64,000 nt of DNA from J029 sp964482495 (GTDB lineage Bacteria > Planctomycetota > UBA1135), in the NCBI GenBank assembly GCA_964482495.1, contig CAYZXS010000008.1, positions 34,748 to 98,747 of the forward strand, written 5' to 3'. Positions 54,254 through 61,834 of this stretch are shown here, piece by piece (position 1 is the first letter of the stretch; every line of letters begins with the position of its first letter). Position numbers and translations under genes: made by a program. Below the pieces are notes generated by a model, which did no database searches, was not told the DNA's origin, and worked only from the letters and a program-made list of their open reading frames with translations.

Positions 54254-55639
54254 ATGATGCGAACCCTACCGCTCGCCCTCCTGCTCCTCGCCGCCTGCAA
54301 TGGCCGCGAGGAGAACGTCACCACCGCCGACGCCTCGGCCGCCGCCCCGTCGGAGGCCTCCGCCGCCGATGCCTCGGCTCCCGCCGGCGCCCAAGACCCT
54401 GGCCGCCGCGGCGCCACCCCGCCGCCGGTGCTCGGCCAGGACGCGTCCGCCGGCCAGGCGCCCGCCGCCCCGGAGCCGCCCAAGCCCTACGCGCCCAAGC
54501 GCGAGCCGGAGTTCCACTTCGAGCCCGGCGGCCCGGTCAGCGACGCCCAGCTCGCCGGCTACCACGTGACGATGGACTGCAGCATCGGCGGCGAGCCCAT
54601 CGGCTCGATCACCATCGAGCTGTGGGCCGAAGCCGCCCCGATCACGGTCCGCAACTTCCTGCGCTACTGCGACGAGGGCTTCTATGAAGGCACCTACTTC
54701 CACCGCATCCTGCGGGAGTTCATGATCCAGGGCGGCGACCCGACCGGCACCGGCGCCGGCGAGGGCCCGCACGGAACCATCAAGGGCGAGTTCTCCGACG
54801 CGCCCGAGCGCCAGCACCACTACGGCGTGATGTCGATGGCGCGCGACACTCCGCCCGACACCGCCGGCTGCCAGTTCTTCCTGATCTGCGCCGAGAGCCC
54901 GAGCGTCTGGAACCTCGACGGCAAGTACGCCAGCTTCGGCAAGATGGTCGCCGGGGTGCAGACCCTCGAGGCGATCGCCAACACCGAGACCGACCCGCGC
55001 AGCCGCGAGGGCGCGCGCCCGCTGAAGCCGGTCGTGATCGACCGCGTCCAGGTCGTGGCTGGCCCGGCTCCGGCGGCCACGGAGGAGATCAAGCGGCCCG
55101 CTCCCGACCTCGGCGACGAGGCCGCCCTCGTCGAGGTCCAGCACGTCCTGGTCAGCTTCAAGGAGACCCGGGTCCAGGCGCCGCGGACCAAGGAGGAGGC
55201 CTTCGAGCTCGCCAACCAGGTCCTGGCCAAGGCCAAGGCCGGCGAGGACTTCACCGCCCTGGTGAAGGCCCACTCCGACGACCCGATCCGCCCCGGCGAC
55301 CCGCTGCCCGGCGTCTACCGGATGCTCAACAACGGCGTCCGGGACGCCGATTCCGACATGCTCTGGTTCCAGGCCGAGAAGAAGTTCCGGGCCCGGGACG
55401 CCGAGCTCACCACGCTCGTCGGCAAGGGCCAGATGACCTACAAGGCCAAGCAGGAGGAGATGGACAAGCTCAAGAACGAGCTCATCGCCGGCCTGCCGCC
55501 CCAGGCGATGCAGCGCCGTCAGATGGCCAAGGGCTTCGGCGACGTCAGCTTCTCGCTGCAGGTCGGCGAGATCGGCATGGCCGAGTTCAGCACCACCGAC
55601 TCGCCCTTCGGCTGGCACATCATCAAAAGGATCAAGTAG
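54254..55639 (+). CDS. Lipoprotein fusing cyclophilin and parvulin-type prolyl isomerase domains
   Basis: The 461-residue protein has a lipoprotein signal (lipobox LLLAAC, C15) and an Ala/Pro-rich linker. A cyclophilin domain (about 97-270) follows: ITVRNFLRYCDEGFYEGTYFHRILREFMIQGGD, MSMARD, CQFFLI. A PpiC/parvulin-like domain (about 290-461) comes last: VEVQHVLVSFKE, FELANQVLAKAKAGEDFTALVKAHSDD, then after a charged insert GDVSFSLQVGEIGMAEFSTTDSPFGWHIIKRIK. Both folds isomerise X-Pro bonds; having two families in one envelope chaperone is unusual. The next gene, 2 bp on, is another cyclophilin. Confidence 0.9.
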   Translation: MMRTLPLALLLLAACNGREENVTTADASAAAPSEASAADASAPAGAQDPGRRGATPPPVLGQDASAGQAPAAPEPPKPYAPKREPEFHFEPGGPVSDAQLAGYHVTMDCSIGGEPIGSITIELWAEAAPITVRNFLRYCDEGFYEGTYFHRILREFMIQGGDPTGTGAGEGPHGTIKGEFSDAPERQHHYGVMSMARDTPPDTAGCQFFLICAESPSVWNLDGKYASFGKMVAGVQTLEAIANTETDPRSREGARPLKPVVIDRVQVVAGPAPAATEEIKRPAPDLGDEAALVEVQHVLVSFKETRVQAPRTKEEAFELANQVLAKAKAGEDFTALVKAHSDDPIRPGDPLPGVYRMLNNGVRDADSDMLWFQAEKKFRARDAELTTLVGKGQMTYKAKQEEMDKLKNELIAGLPPQAMQRRQMAKGFGDVSFSLQVGEIGMAEFSTTDSPFGWHIIKRIK

Positions 55640-55641
55640 AC

Positions 55642-56190
55642 ATGACCGACTACACCCAGGTTGAACAACTCAGCGACGACCAGCTCAAGGACGTCGTCGT
55701 CGACATCGAGGTCGCCGTCGGCGGCAGCCCCGCCGGCAAGATGACGGTCGAGTTCTGGCCCGAGACCGCCCCCAAGACGGTGCGGAACTTCATCCGCTAC
55801 GCCGCCGAGGGCTTCTACGACGGCCGCGCCTTCCACCGCGTCATCCCGGACTTCATGATCCAGGGCGGCTGCCCGCTCGGCACCGGCACCGGCTCCGGCC
55901 CGCACGGCAACATCCCGGGCGAGTTCACCGCCGACCCGGACCGCAGCCACAAGCGGGGCGTGATCTCGATGGCCCGCGCCGCCGACCCGAACTCGGCCAG
56001 CTGCCAGTTCTTCGTCTGCCACGGCGACGCCGCCTTCCTCGACGGCCAGTACGCCGCCTTCGGCGCCTTGGCGGAAGACGACGGCGCCCTGGACAAGGTC
56101 GCCGGCGTCGCCACCGGCGGCGGCGGCGAGAACTCCACGCCGCTCGAGAAGTGCGAGATCACCAAGATGAACGTGCGCGCGCGGAGCTGA
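55642..56190 (+). CDS. Cyclophilin-type peptidyl-prolyl isomerase (cytosolic)
   Basis: The 182-residue protein has no signal peptide. It shows VRNFIRYAAEGFYDGRAFHRVIPDFMIQGGCPLGTG, MARAADPNSASCQFFVCHG and YAAFGAL, the cyclophilin active site (R, F, Q, F). It is closely similar to the cyclophilin half of the lipoprotein upstream, so the pair is probably a duplication. Operon spacing is 2 bp on both sides. Confidence 0.94.
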   Translation: MTDYTQVEQLSDDQLKDVVVDIEVAVGGSPAGKMTVEFWPETAPKTVRNFIRYAAEGFYDGRAFHRVIPDFMIQGGCPLGTGTGSGPHGNIPGEFTADPDRSHKRGVISMARAADPNSASCQFFVCHGDAAFLDGQYAAFGALAEDDGALDKVAGVATGGGGENSTPLEKCEITKMNVRARS

Positions 56191-56192
56191 GC

Positions 56193-57026
56193 ATGAGCGA
56201 TTCCCCCGAGCAAGCGGTCGCCGACGGCGAAGAGGCGGTCGAGATCTTCGAGAACCTCGAGATCGAGCTGGACGACGACGGCGTCGCCCTGGTGAAGATC
56301 AACCGGCCAAAGGCCCTCAACGCCCTCAACGCCGAGGTGCTCGAGGAGCTCCGCGAGGCCGTGGTCGAGCTGGCCTTCGATGGCGACGTCAAGGTCATCG
56401 TCATCACCGGGGCGGGGGAGAAGGCCTTCGTCGCCGGCGCCGACATCGCCGAGATGGCCGACCTGAGCCCGCTCGAGGCCCGCGGCTTCAGCCACCACGG
56501 CCAGAGCGCCTTCGCCACCATCGAGGAGTGCCCCAAGCCGGTGATCGCCATGATCAACGGCTTCGCCCTCGGCGGCGGCCTGGAGCTGGCCCTGGCCTGT
56601 CACCTGCGCGTCGCCTCGACCAAGGCCAAGCTCGGCCTGCCCGAGACCAGCCTCGGCCTGATCCCCGGCTTCGGCGGCACCCAGCGCCTGGCCCGCCTGG
56701 CCGGCGTCGGCGTCGCCCGCGAGTGGATCCTGACCGCCGACATGTACGGCGCCGACGAGGCCCTGCGCGTCGGCGTGGTCAACCGCGTCGCCGAACCCGA
56801 TCAGCTCTGGGAAGCCACCCACCAGCTCGCCAAGACCATCGCGAGCCGCGGCCCGCAGGCCCAGCGCATGGCCCTCGAGGTCATCCGCACCGGTCTGGAG
56901 GTCGGCCAAGCCAGCGGCGAGACGGCGGAGTCCGACGCCTTCGGTCTGGTCTTCTCGACCGAGGACATGAAGATTGGTACTTCGGCTTTCTTGGAGAAGA
57001 AGAAGGCCGTGTTCGAGGGGCGGTAA
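56193..57026 (+). CDS. Enoyl-CoA hydratase/isomerase family protein
   Basis: The 277-residue crotonase-fold enzyme has the oxyanion-hole strand KAFVAGADIAEM (77-88), catalytic E131 in GGGLELALACHLR and E151 in GLPETSLGLIPGFGGTQRL, as in true hydratases. It would hydrate 2-enoyl-CoA in beta-oxidation or butanoyl-CoA metabolism with the thiolase of the same operon. It is the last gene; a GC hairpin follows the stop. Confidence 0.95.
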   Translation: MSDSPEQAVADGEEAVEIFENLEIELDDDGVALVKINRPKALNALNAEVLEELREAVVELAFDGDVKVIVITGAGEKAFVAGADIAEMADLSPLEARGFSHHGQSAFATIEECPKPVIAMINGFALGGGLELALACHLRVASTKAKLGLPETSLGLIPGFGGTQRLARLAGVGVAREWILTADMYGADEALRVGVVNRVAEPDQLWEATHQLAKTIASRGPQAQRMALEVIRTGLEVGQASGETAESDAFGLVFSTEDMKIGTSAFLEKKKAVFEGR

Positions 57027-57028
57027 GG

Positions 57029-57057
57029 GGGGCCGGGGGGGGAAGCCCCCCGGCCCC
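57029..57057 (+). terminator. Very GC-rich hairpin after the enoyl-CoA hydratase gene
   Basis: GGGGCCGGGGGG (57029-57040) pairs perfectly with 57046-57057 around GGAAG, 2 nt after the stop codon. No T-tract follows, but C homopolymers do. It may end the operon transcript. Confidence 0.5.
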
Positions 57058-57104
57058 AATGGACCCCCCAAACGCACAAACCACCCCCCCCGCCCCCGAA
57101 ACCC

Positions 57105-57114
57105 NNNNNNNNNN
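57105..57114. other. 10-N assembly gap
   Basis: Ten N bases follow a run of C homopolymers (57061-57104) and precede CCGGCTTTCTGG. Unlike the 9302 gap, the flanks are not duplicated, so real sequence may be missing. Homopolymers and hairpins probably broke the assembly. Confidence 0.9.
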
Positions 57115-57162
57115 CCGGCTTTCTGGCCCAATACCACGGCCGTGTGCGTGGGGCGTTATGGG

Positions 57163-57240
57163 GGGCCGGCGGCGTAGCCGGCCCGGACGCTCTGACCGAG
57201 CGAAGCGCTCTCACGACGCGCCCGGCCGGCTTCGCCGGCC
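57163..57240 (-). repeat. 28-nt-core structured repeat, copy A
   Basis: The core at 57188-57215 (minus strand, starting CGTGAGAGCGCTTCGCTC) is identical over 28 of 28 bases to 58013-58040 on the plus strand. It is flanked by GGCCGGC-type arms at 57163-57184 and 57224-57240. Each arm folds alone as a hairpin and the two arms are also complementary to each other across the core. Confidence 0.8.
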
Positions 57241-57310
57241 GAACGCGCATTTTCCTCCACCCCGTTTGCTGTGCGGGGAAGGTCGGGCGCAGCGGCGCCG
57301 TCGGAAGGGA

Positions 57311-57808
57311 ATGCGGGGGAGCCAAATCCGATGGTGGAGGTGTTGGGGGATCGCATGCTGTTTGGCTTGGGGTGCCGCTTGTATTGAGGCAGAGGGACCG
57401 GGTTGGGATTGCGCGGGGCCGCTTCCGGCCGAGGCTTATCAGGTCGCCCTCGGGAGTTTCTTGGCGAGCAACGCCTGTGGCGCTGACCCGAGGGAGAACG
57501 AGTGGCTCCTCCATCTCCCTCCTTCTCTGAACGAGGCGGACGGGGAGGCCGTGGTTGGCTCCGGGTTCGGACACCGTCTCCTTCTTCCCTCTGAGGGCGC
57601 TGCCTTCCCGCCAACGCCCGGCACCGCCGCGGGAGACGGGCGGGTACGAATCTGGATCGCCAACGCCGCCGAGCACCAGCCGGGAATCTGGTCGATCATC
57701 ATCCAGTACACCTTCCACGGACTGGACGCCGCCCAATACACCTTCCTGGTCCATCGACCAGGGCGCAGCTGGCAGCTCCTCGGGAGTTCCCTGGACTGGA
57801 TCTCCTGA
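57311..57808 (+). CDS. Lineage-specific lipoprotein between two repeat copies
   Basis: The 165-residue protein starts at an ATG preceded by GGAAGGGA, with a lipoprotein-like signal (MRGSQIRWWRCWGIACCLAWGAAC). The mature part is globular (EWLLHLPPSLNEADGEAVVG, VRIWIANAAEHQPGIWSIIIQYTFHG) and not recognised. Codon choice is less GC-biased at third positions than in neighbouring genes, suggesting it is newer here. It is enclosed by inverted copies of the 28-nt-core element. The 313-bp stretch after it holds only the second repeat copy. Confidence 0.65.
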   Translation: MRGSQIRWWRCWGIACCLAWGAACIEAEGPGWDCAGPLPAEAYQVALGSFLASNACGADPRENEWLLHLPPSLNEADGEAVVGSGFGHRLLLPSEGAAFPPTPGTAAGDGRVRIWIANAAEHQPGIWSIIIQYTFHGLDAAQYTFLVHRPGRSWQLLGSSLDWIS

Positions 57809-57970
57809 CCGCCCTCATGCTGGCCGCCAGGAACGCCTGCGCGCGCCTCCAGTTCCCCAGCCAGGAACTCCAAAGCCACTCACCACCCCACAGCCGTGCC
57901 ACCCTTCCCTGAAGCTGACACGAACCAGGATCACCGATTCCAGCCCACCAGGACGGCGACTCGAGGCAGA

Positions 57971-58077
57971 GGGCTGCGGGGCCGGGTGAGGGGCGGAGCC
58001 GCGCCGCCGCGCCGTGAGAGCGCTTCGCTCGGTCAGAGCGGCTCCGCCGCTCCGCCCCTCACCCGGCCCCGCAGCCC
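57971..58077 (+). repeat. 28-nt-core structured repeat, copy B, in a 107-nt inverted repeat
   Basis: Perfect 29-bp arms (57971-57999 and 58049-58077, beginning GGGCTGCGGGGCCGGGTGAG) enclose the 28-nt core at 58013-58040, identical to the core of copy A in opposite orientation. The arm sequence differs from copy A but is again self-complementary. The element lies 45 bp before the next thiolase gene, where it may end upstream transcripts. Confidence 0.85.
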
Positions 58078-58122
58078 GGTACCCAGCCCCACCAACCGCG
58101 ACGCTAGAATTCGACGATCATC

Positions 58123-59322
58123 ATGAGCCAAGACATTGTCATCGTCGGCGGTGCTCGAACCGCTATGGCCGAATTCGTCGGGACTCCGGGATTCGGGTTG
58201 TTCAAGGATCTGACCGCCAACGAGCTGGGCGGGATCGCCATCGGCGCGGCGCTGGAGCGCTCGGGGGTGGCGCCGGACAAGGTCGATCACGTGGTGATGG
58301 GCAACGCCCTGCAGACGAGCGCGGATGCTCTTTACGGCGCGCGGCACTCGGCGCTGAAGGCTGGGATCCCGAACGAGGTGCCGGCCTTGACCGTCAACCG
58401 GCTGTGCGGCTCGGGCATGCAGTCGGTGGTGTCGGCGGCGCAGATGATCCTGACCGGAGAGGCCGGGGTGTGCGTCGCGGGCGGCATGGAGAACATGTCG
58501 CAAGCGCCGCACGTCATCCGCGGCGCGCGGGACGGCATGAAGTTCGGCAACCCGCCGAAGCTGGAGGACTCGCTGTTCGCGTCGCTGATGGACACCCACT
58601 GCGGCCTGTTCATGGCGCAGACGGCCGAGAACCTGGCGGCGAAGTACGGCGTCAGCCGCGAGGAGCAGGACGAGTTCGCCTTGCGCTCGCACCAGCTCGG
58701 CGCCGCCGCGGTGCAGGGCGGGCTGTTCGCCGAGGAGATCGTGCCGGTGACGGTGGGCAAGGGCCGCCGCGAGCGGGTTGTCGACACCGACGACCACATC
58801 AAGCCCGACACCTCGATCGAGGGGCTGCAGCGGCTGCGCGCGGCCTTCGGCAAGGACGGCACCGTGACCGCCGGCAACGCCTCGGGCATCGTCGACGGCG
58901 GCGCGGCGCTGATCGTGACCACCGCCGAGCGGGCGGCGGCCGAGGGCTGGACCGTGCGGGCGCGGGTCCGCTCCTGGGGCATCGCCGGGGTCGAGCCGGA
59001 GCTGATGGGCTTCGGACCGGTGCCGTCGATCCGGCAGGCGCTGGAGCGCGCGGGCGTCGGCCAGGACGACGTCGACTACTACGAGATCAACGAGGCCTTC
59101 TCGGCCCAGTACCTGGCCTGCGAGAAGGAGCTGGGGCTGGACCGCGACAAGGTCAACGTCAACGGCGGCGCGGTCGCCATCGGCCACCCGCTGGGCGCCA
59201 CCGGCACCCGGCTGGTGCTGACCCTGGTGCACCAGCTCGAGCGCAGCGGCAAGGCGCTGGGCATGGCCTCGGCCTGCATCGGCGGCGGGCAGGGCATCGC
59301 GGTGCTGATCGAGCGCGCCTGA
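58123..59322 (+). CDS. Thiolase (acetyl-CoA acyltransferase), second copy
   Basis: The 399-residue thiolase has C95 in VNRLCGSGMQSVVSAAQ, NEAFSAQYLA, GHPLGATGTR and a C-terminal ACIGGGQGIAVLIE. It is clearly a different subfamily from the thiolase at 53061 (different active-site context and end motif), so the two probably serve different chain lengths or directions. It stands alone, with a strong terminator downstream. Confidence 0.95.
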   Translation: MSQDIVIVGGARTAMAEFVGTPGFGLFKDLTANELGGIAIGAALERSGVAPDKVDHVVMGNALQTSADALYGARHSALKAGIPNEVPALTVNRLCGSGMQSVVSAAQMILTGEAGVCVAGGMENMSQAPHVIRGARDGMKFGNPPKLEDSLFASLMDTHCGLFMAQTAENLAAKYGVSREEQDEFALRSHQLGAAAVQGGLFAEEIVPVTVGKGRRERVVDTDDHIKPDTSIEGLQRLRAAFGKDGTVTAGNASGIVDGGAALIVTTAERAAAEGWTVRARVRSWGIAGVEPELMGFGPVPSIRQALERAGVGQDDVDYYEINEAFSAQYLACEKELGLDRDKVNVNGGAVAIGHPLGATGTRLVLTLVHQLERSGKALGMASACIGGGQGIAVLIERA

Positions 59323-59339
59323 GCGATCCGCTCCTGACC

Positions 59340-59371
59340 AACGGACCGGCCGTTCGATCGGCCGGTCCGTT
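59340..59371 (+). terminator. Terminator after the second thiolase
   Basis: A perfect 13-bp stem AACGGACCGGCCG (59340-59352) / CGGCCGGTCCGTT (59359-59371) with loop TTCGAT is followed by TGCCTT, 17 nt after the stop codon. Confidence 0.8.
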
Positions 59372-59422
59372 TGCCTTGCTGGCCGTGGGGCCACGAGCTA
59401 GCCTCGATCGGGAGGCTGCCCG

Positions 59423-60025
59423 ATGGTCGATTCACGACTCCTCCTCTTGGTTTCCCTCGCGGCCGCCTGCGGGCGGGAGGAGGCCACCCCGCCGCCGCTC
59501 GAGCCGGTCACCCTGGAGCGGCTCGTCGAGCAGGCCTGGGACGTCGATCTGAAGGTCTCTGCGGGCAAGCCGCGCGGACCCGGGTTGGACGGGCTGTCGC
59601 CCGGGGACCGCGTCTTGGTCAGCTACTCCCGCAGCCACTGCTACGGGGGCGAGCGGGTCCACCTCGTCTTCGCTGGCGAGGAACCGACGTCGCCGTGGGT
59701 GCGCGGGACCGAAACGGATCCTTGGGAGGAGGTGGAGCAATACGTGGATCCGATCCTGTCGGTGCCTTGGCGGCGCGCCGACCTCAGCGATGGCGGCCTC
59801 ACGCGTCTCCAGTCCACGCTCGCCTTTTGCCGCCAGCCTCCGGACGGCGCTTGGGAGGTGCCGTGGATCGGGGGCGCCTCCTTGCGGGTCTATTGGCGCA
59901 AGAGAGGGGAGCGCGCTTGGGTCGAGGAGTTCGCCGTGCCCTACCTCCTGCCCGACGAGGCCCGGTTCCTGAGCTTCCTCGCGGTGGCAGAGGCGGCGGG
60001 GGCGATGCGTCACCTCGGCAGCTGA
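59423..60025 (+). CDS. Lipoprotein of unknown function, paralog 1
   Basis: The 200-residue protein has a lipoprotein signal (MVDSRLLLLVSLAAACG). Shared features with the next gene are a helix LERLVEQAW, a segment GLSPGDRVLVSYSRSHCYGGERVHLVFAG, a WRRADLSDGGLTRLQSTLAF block, LRVYWRKR and a C-terminal EAAGAMRHLGS. The function is not recognised. Confidence 0.75.
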   Translation: MVDSRLLLLVSLAAACGREEATPPPLEPVTLERLVEQAWDVDLKVSAGKPRGPGLDGLSPGDRVLVSYSRSHCYGGERVHLVFAGEEPTSPWVRGTETDPWEEVEQYVDPILSVPWRRADLSDGGLTRLQSTLAFCRQPPDGAWEVPWIGGASLRVYWRKRGERAWVEEFAVPYLLPDEARFLSFLAVAEAAGAMRHLGS

Positions 60026-60096
60026 GGGGCTCGGCGGGGGCGCGGTTCGCCTCCCGATCCGAGGTGACTCGCCGGGGATCCTCGCCTAGGCGGAGG

Positions 60097-60672
60097 GTGG
60101 GACATCGATGGGCGCTCCTCTTGCTGCTCGCCGCCGCGTGCGCCGGCGGTGAGGGCGATCGGCCGCCCTTCGACGCGGCGGCGGCAGAGTCCCTGGTCCA
60201 CGAGGCCTGGCGCTGCGGCATCCGGATCCCCGCCGACCTGAACGGGCCGCGGCTGGACCAGCTGGAGCGGGGCGAATTCGCGATGCTCAGCTTCTATCGC
60301 GGGGGCTGCTATTCGGCCGGCCAGGTCCAGGTCGTCGTCGCCGGCGGCCCGGACGGCCCGGCCTGGATCCGCGGCTACTGGAATTGGCGCGGCCACGACC
60401 CCGAGGACGGGTCTTCGCAGATCGCGACGGTTCCTTGGGGGCGGCTGGACCTCGGCCCGAGTCCGCTCTCCGATCTCCAGGACATCCTCGACGCCTACCG
60501 CGTGCCGGAATCGGCCTGGGCCCCGACCTCCGCCTCGGTGCAGGTCTACTGGAAGCTGCGCGACCGCACTCCTTGGATGGAGCACTTCACCCGCTACGCG
60601 TTGCAGGGGATGGGCCTCAGCCTGCGGGCGGCGGCGGAGGCGGCGGGGGCGTTCCGGGCGCCGGGGAGCTGA
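60097..60672 (+). CDS. Lipoprotein of unknown function, paralog 2
   Basis: The 191-residue protein starts at GTG (a GTG at 60064 would add 11 basic residues and is possible). The signal WALLLLLAAAC is followed by a body matching the upstream paralog (ESLVHEAWRCGIRIP, LERGEFAMLSFYRGGCYSAGQVQVVVAGG, VQVYWKLRDRTPWMEHFTRYAL, EAAGAFRAPGS). The two genes are a tandem duplication. The last 56 bp overlap the convergent gene ending at 60617. Confidence 0.75.
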   Translation: MGHRWALLLLLAAACAGGEGDRPPFDAAAAESLVHEAWRCGIRIPADLNGPRLDQLERGEFAMLSFYRGGCYSAGQVQVVVAGGPDGPAWIRGYWNWRGHDPEDGSSQIATVPWGRLDLGPSPLSDLQDILDAYRVPESAWAPTSASVQVYWKLRDRTPWMEHFTRYALQGMGLSLRAAAEAAGAFRAPGS

Positions 60673-61309
60673 GCAGCGCCCGGGCCAGCTCCACCGCTTC
60701 GTCCAGGAAGGCGGTCATGCCTTCGGCCGGCAGCTGGCGCCAAGGGTGGAACACGGCCAGCCAGCCGTCGCCGCTGCGGGCGCCGAGGCGCAGCGGCAGC
60801 GGCTTCAGCGCCCGGGCGCGCGGGCCGGAGAACCAAGCGCGGACGGCCTCGCGCGAGCCGCCGCGCAGGTGGATCCGTGCGTCCAGCCAGGGGGCGTCCG
60901 GCAGGTCGACGTCGCCGCCGACCAGCGCCTTGCCGATGCGGCTGCCGAGGTTCTCGGGGCCCATCTCGAAGTCCGGCGGGGCCGGCTTCCCGGTCAGGAA
61001 CAGCGCGGTGGTCCGGTGGCGCTCGGCTTCGGTGCCGCGGGACTCGCTCATGGCGTGGTCGAAGACCACCAGCTCGGTGCCGCGCCAGACGCCGCGCATG
61101 GCGTTCCAGGCCTGGTGGCGCGCGGCGAGCTGACCGAAGCGGGCGGCGCCGGGGAGCATCCGGTCGAGCTCGTGGTGGCGGTAGGAGTACGCGAAGCCGA
61201 GCTCTCGTGCGAGCGCCCGCAGCGCGCGGCTGCGGCGGTGCTGGGCGTAGAGCACGAGCGCGACGGCCGGGACCGCGACCGCGAGCAGGAGGGAGAAGAG
61301 GGTCGGCAC
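60617..61309 (-). CDS. Membrane-anchored protein of unknown function
   Basis: The 230-residue protein starts at GTG with one membrane helix (LFSLLLAVAVPAVALVLYAQ), then a soluble alpha/beta region (RALARELGFAYSYRHHELDRMLPG, GVWRGTELVVFDHAMSES) and ends in a run of eight prolines and AG. No family is recognised. Its poly-proline end is encoded on the strand opposite the Gly/Ala-rich end of the convergent lipoprotein gene. The 177-bp gap upstream shows no clear promoter. Confidence 0.6.
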   Translation of the reverse strand: MPTLFSLLLAVAVPAVALVLYAQHRRSRALRALARELGFAYSYRHHELDRMLPGAARFGQLAARHQAWNAMRGVWRGTELVVFDHAMSESRGTEAERHRTTALFLTGKPAPPDFEMGPENLGSRIGKALVGGDVDLPDAPWLDARIHLRGGSREAVRAWFSGPRARALKPLPLRLGARSGDGWLAVFHPWRQLPAEGMTAFLDEAVELARALLSSPAPGTPPPPPPPPAG

Positions 61310-61486
61310 CGGATGGCAGGATAGAGCCCCAATCGGGACGAAAATGGAGGGTTTTGGCGGATTGCGCGCACCGACGCGATCTGCCATGCTCTCCCTGTCC
61401 GAGAGCTGCGGAGAGGCGTCGATTTCGGATCCGGGTCGGGCGGCCCCATCACACCGCCAGCGGCCTCCCCCCTGGAAAGGATGGGA

Positions 61487-61801
61487 ATGAGGATCACCTG
61501 CAACGTCTGCCGCCAGCCCGTGCTGCGCGTGCGCAAGGCCTACCGGCGCCCGCTGGCCGCGGTCCTGCTCGGCTACGCCTGCTTCCTGTTCGCCGTCGCC
61601 GGGTTCGCGACCGCCGCCCTCGGCTGGACCGGCGACGGCTTGCTGGCGGCGGAGGCGGCTTCGGCGGCTCCGGCGCCCCGGGGCCTCCCGCTCGTGGTCG
61701 GCGTCCTCTCCGTCCTCTTGGCGGCGGCCGGCGCTTGGCTCTGCGCCCGGAAGCGCATCACGGAGTGCCCGCGCTGCGACGCCGTGATCAAGGTCGACTA
61801 G
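61487..61801 (+). CDS. Small membrane protein with a split zinc-ribbon motif
   Basis: The 104-residue protein starts MRITCNVCRQPVLRV and ends ECPRCDAVIKVD, with two membrane helices between (about 22-43 and 65-86). The CNVC and CPRC pairs could join to hold one zinc on the same side of the membrane. ATG 61487 is preferred to 61481 because GGAAAGG is then 6 nt away. Function unknown. Confidence 0.65.
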   Translation: MRITCNVCRQPVLRVRKAYRRPLAAVLLGYACFLFAVAGFATAALGWTGDGLLAAEAASAAPAPRGLPLVVGVLSVLLAAAGAWLCARKRITECPRCDAVIKVD

Positions 61802-61834
61802 CGCCACCTCGTTCGGAGACGGGTATCTTCCAGC

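Noticed and set aside
57163..58077. CRISPR array
   Set aside because: There are only two copies of the 28-nt core, in opposite orientation and about 800 bp apart, with no spacers or cas genes.
58014..59552. A 512-residue frame over the second thiolase
   Set aside because: It is an Arg-rich shadow in another frame of a clear thiolase.
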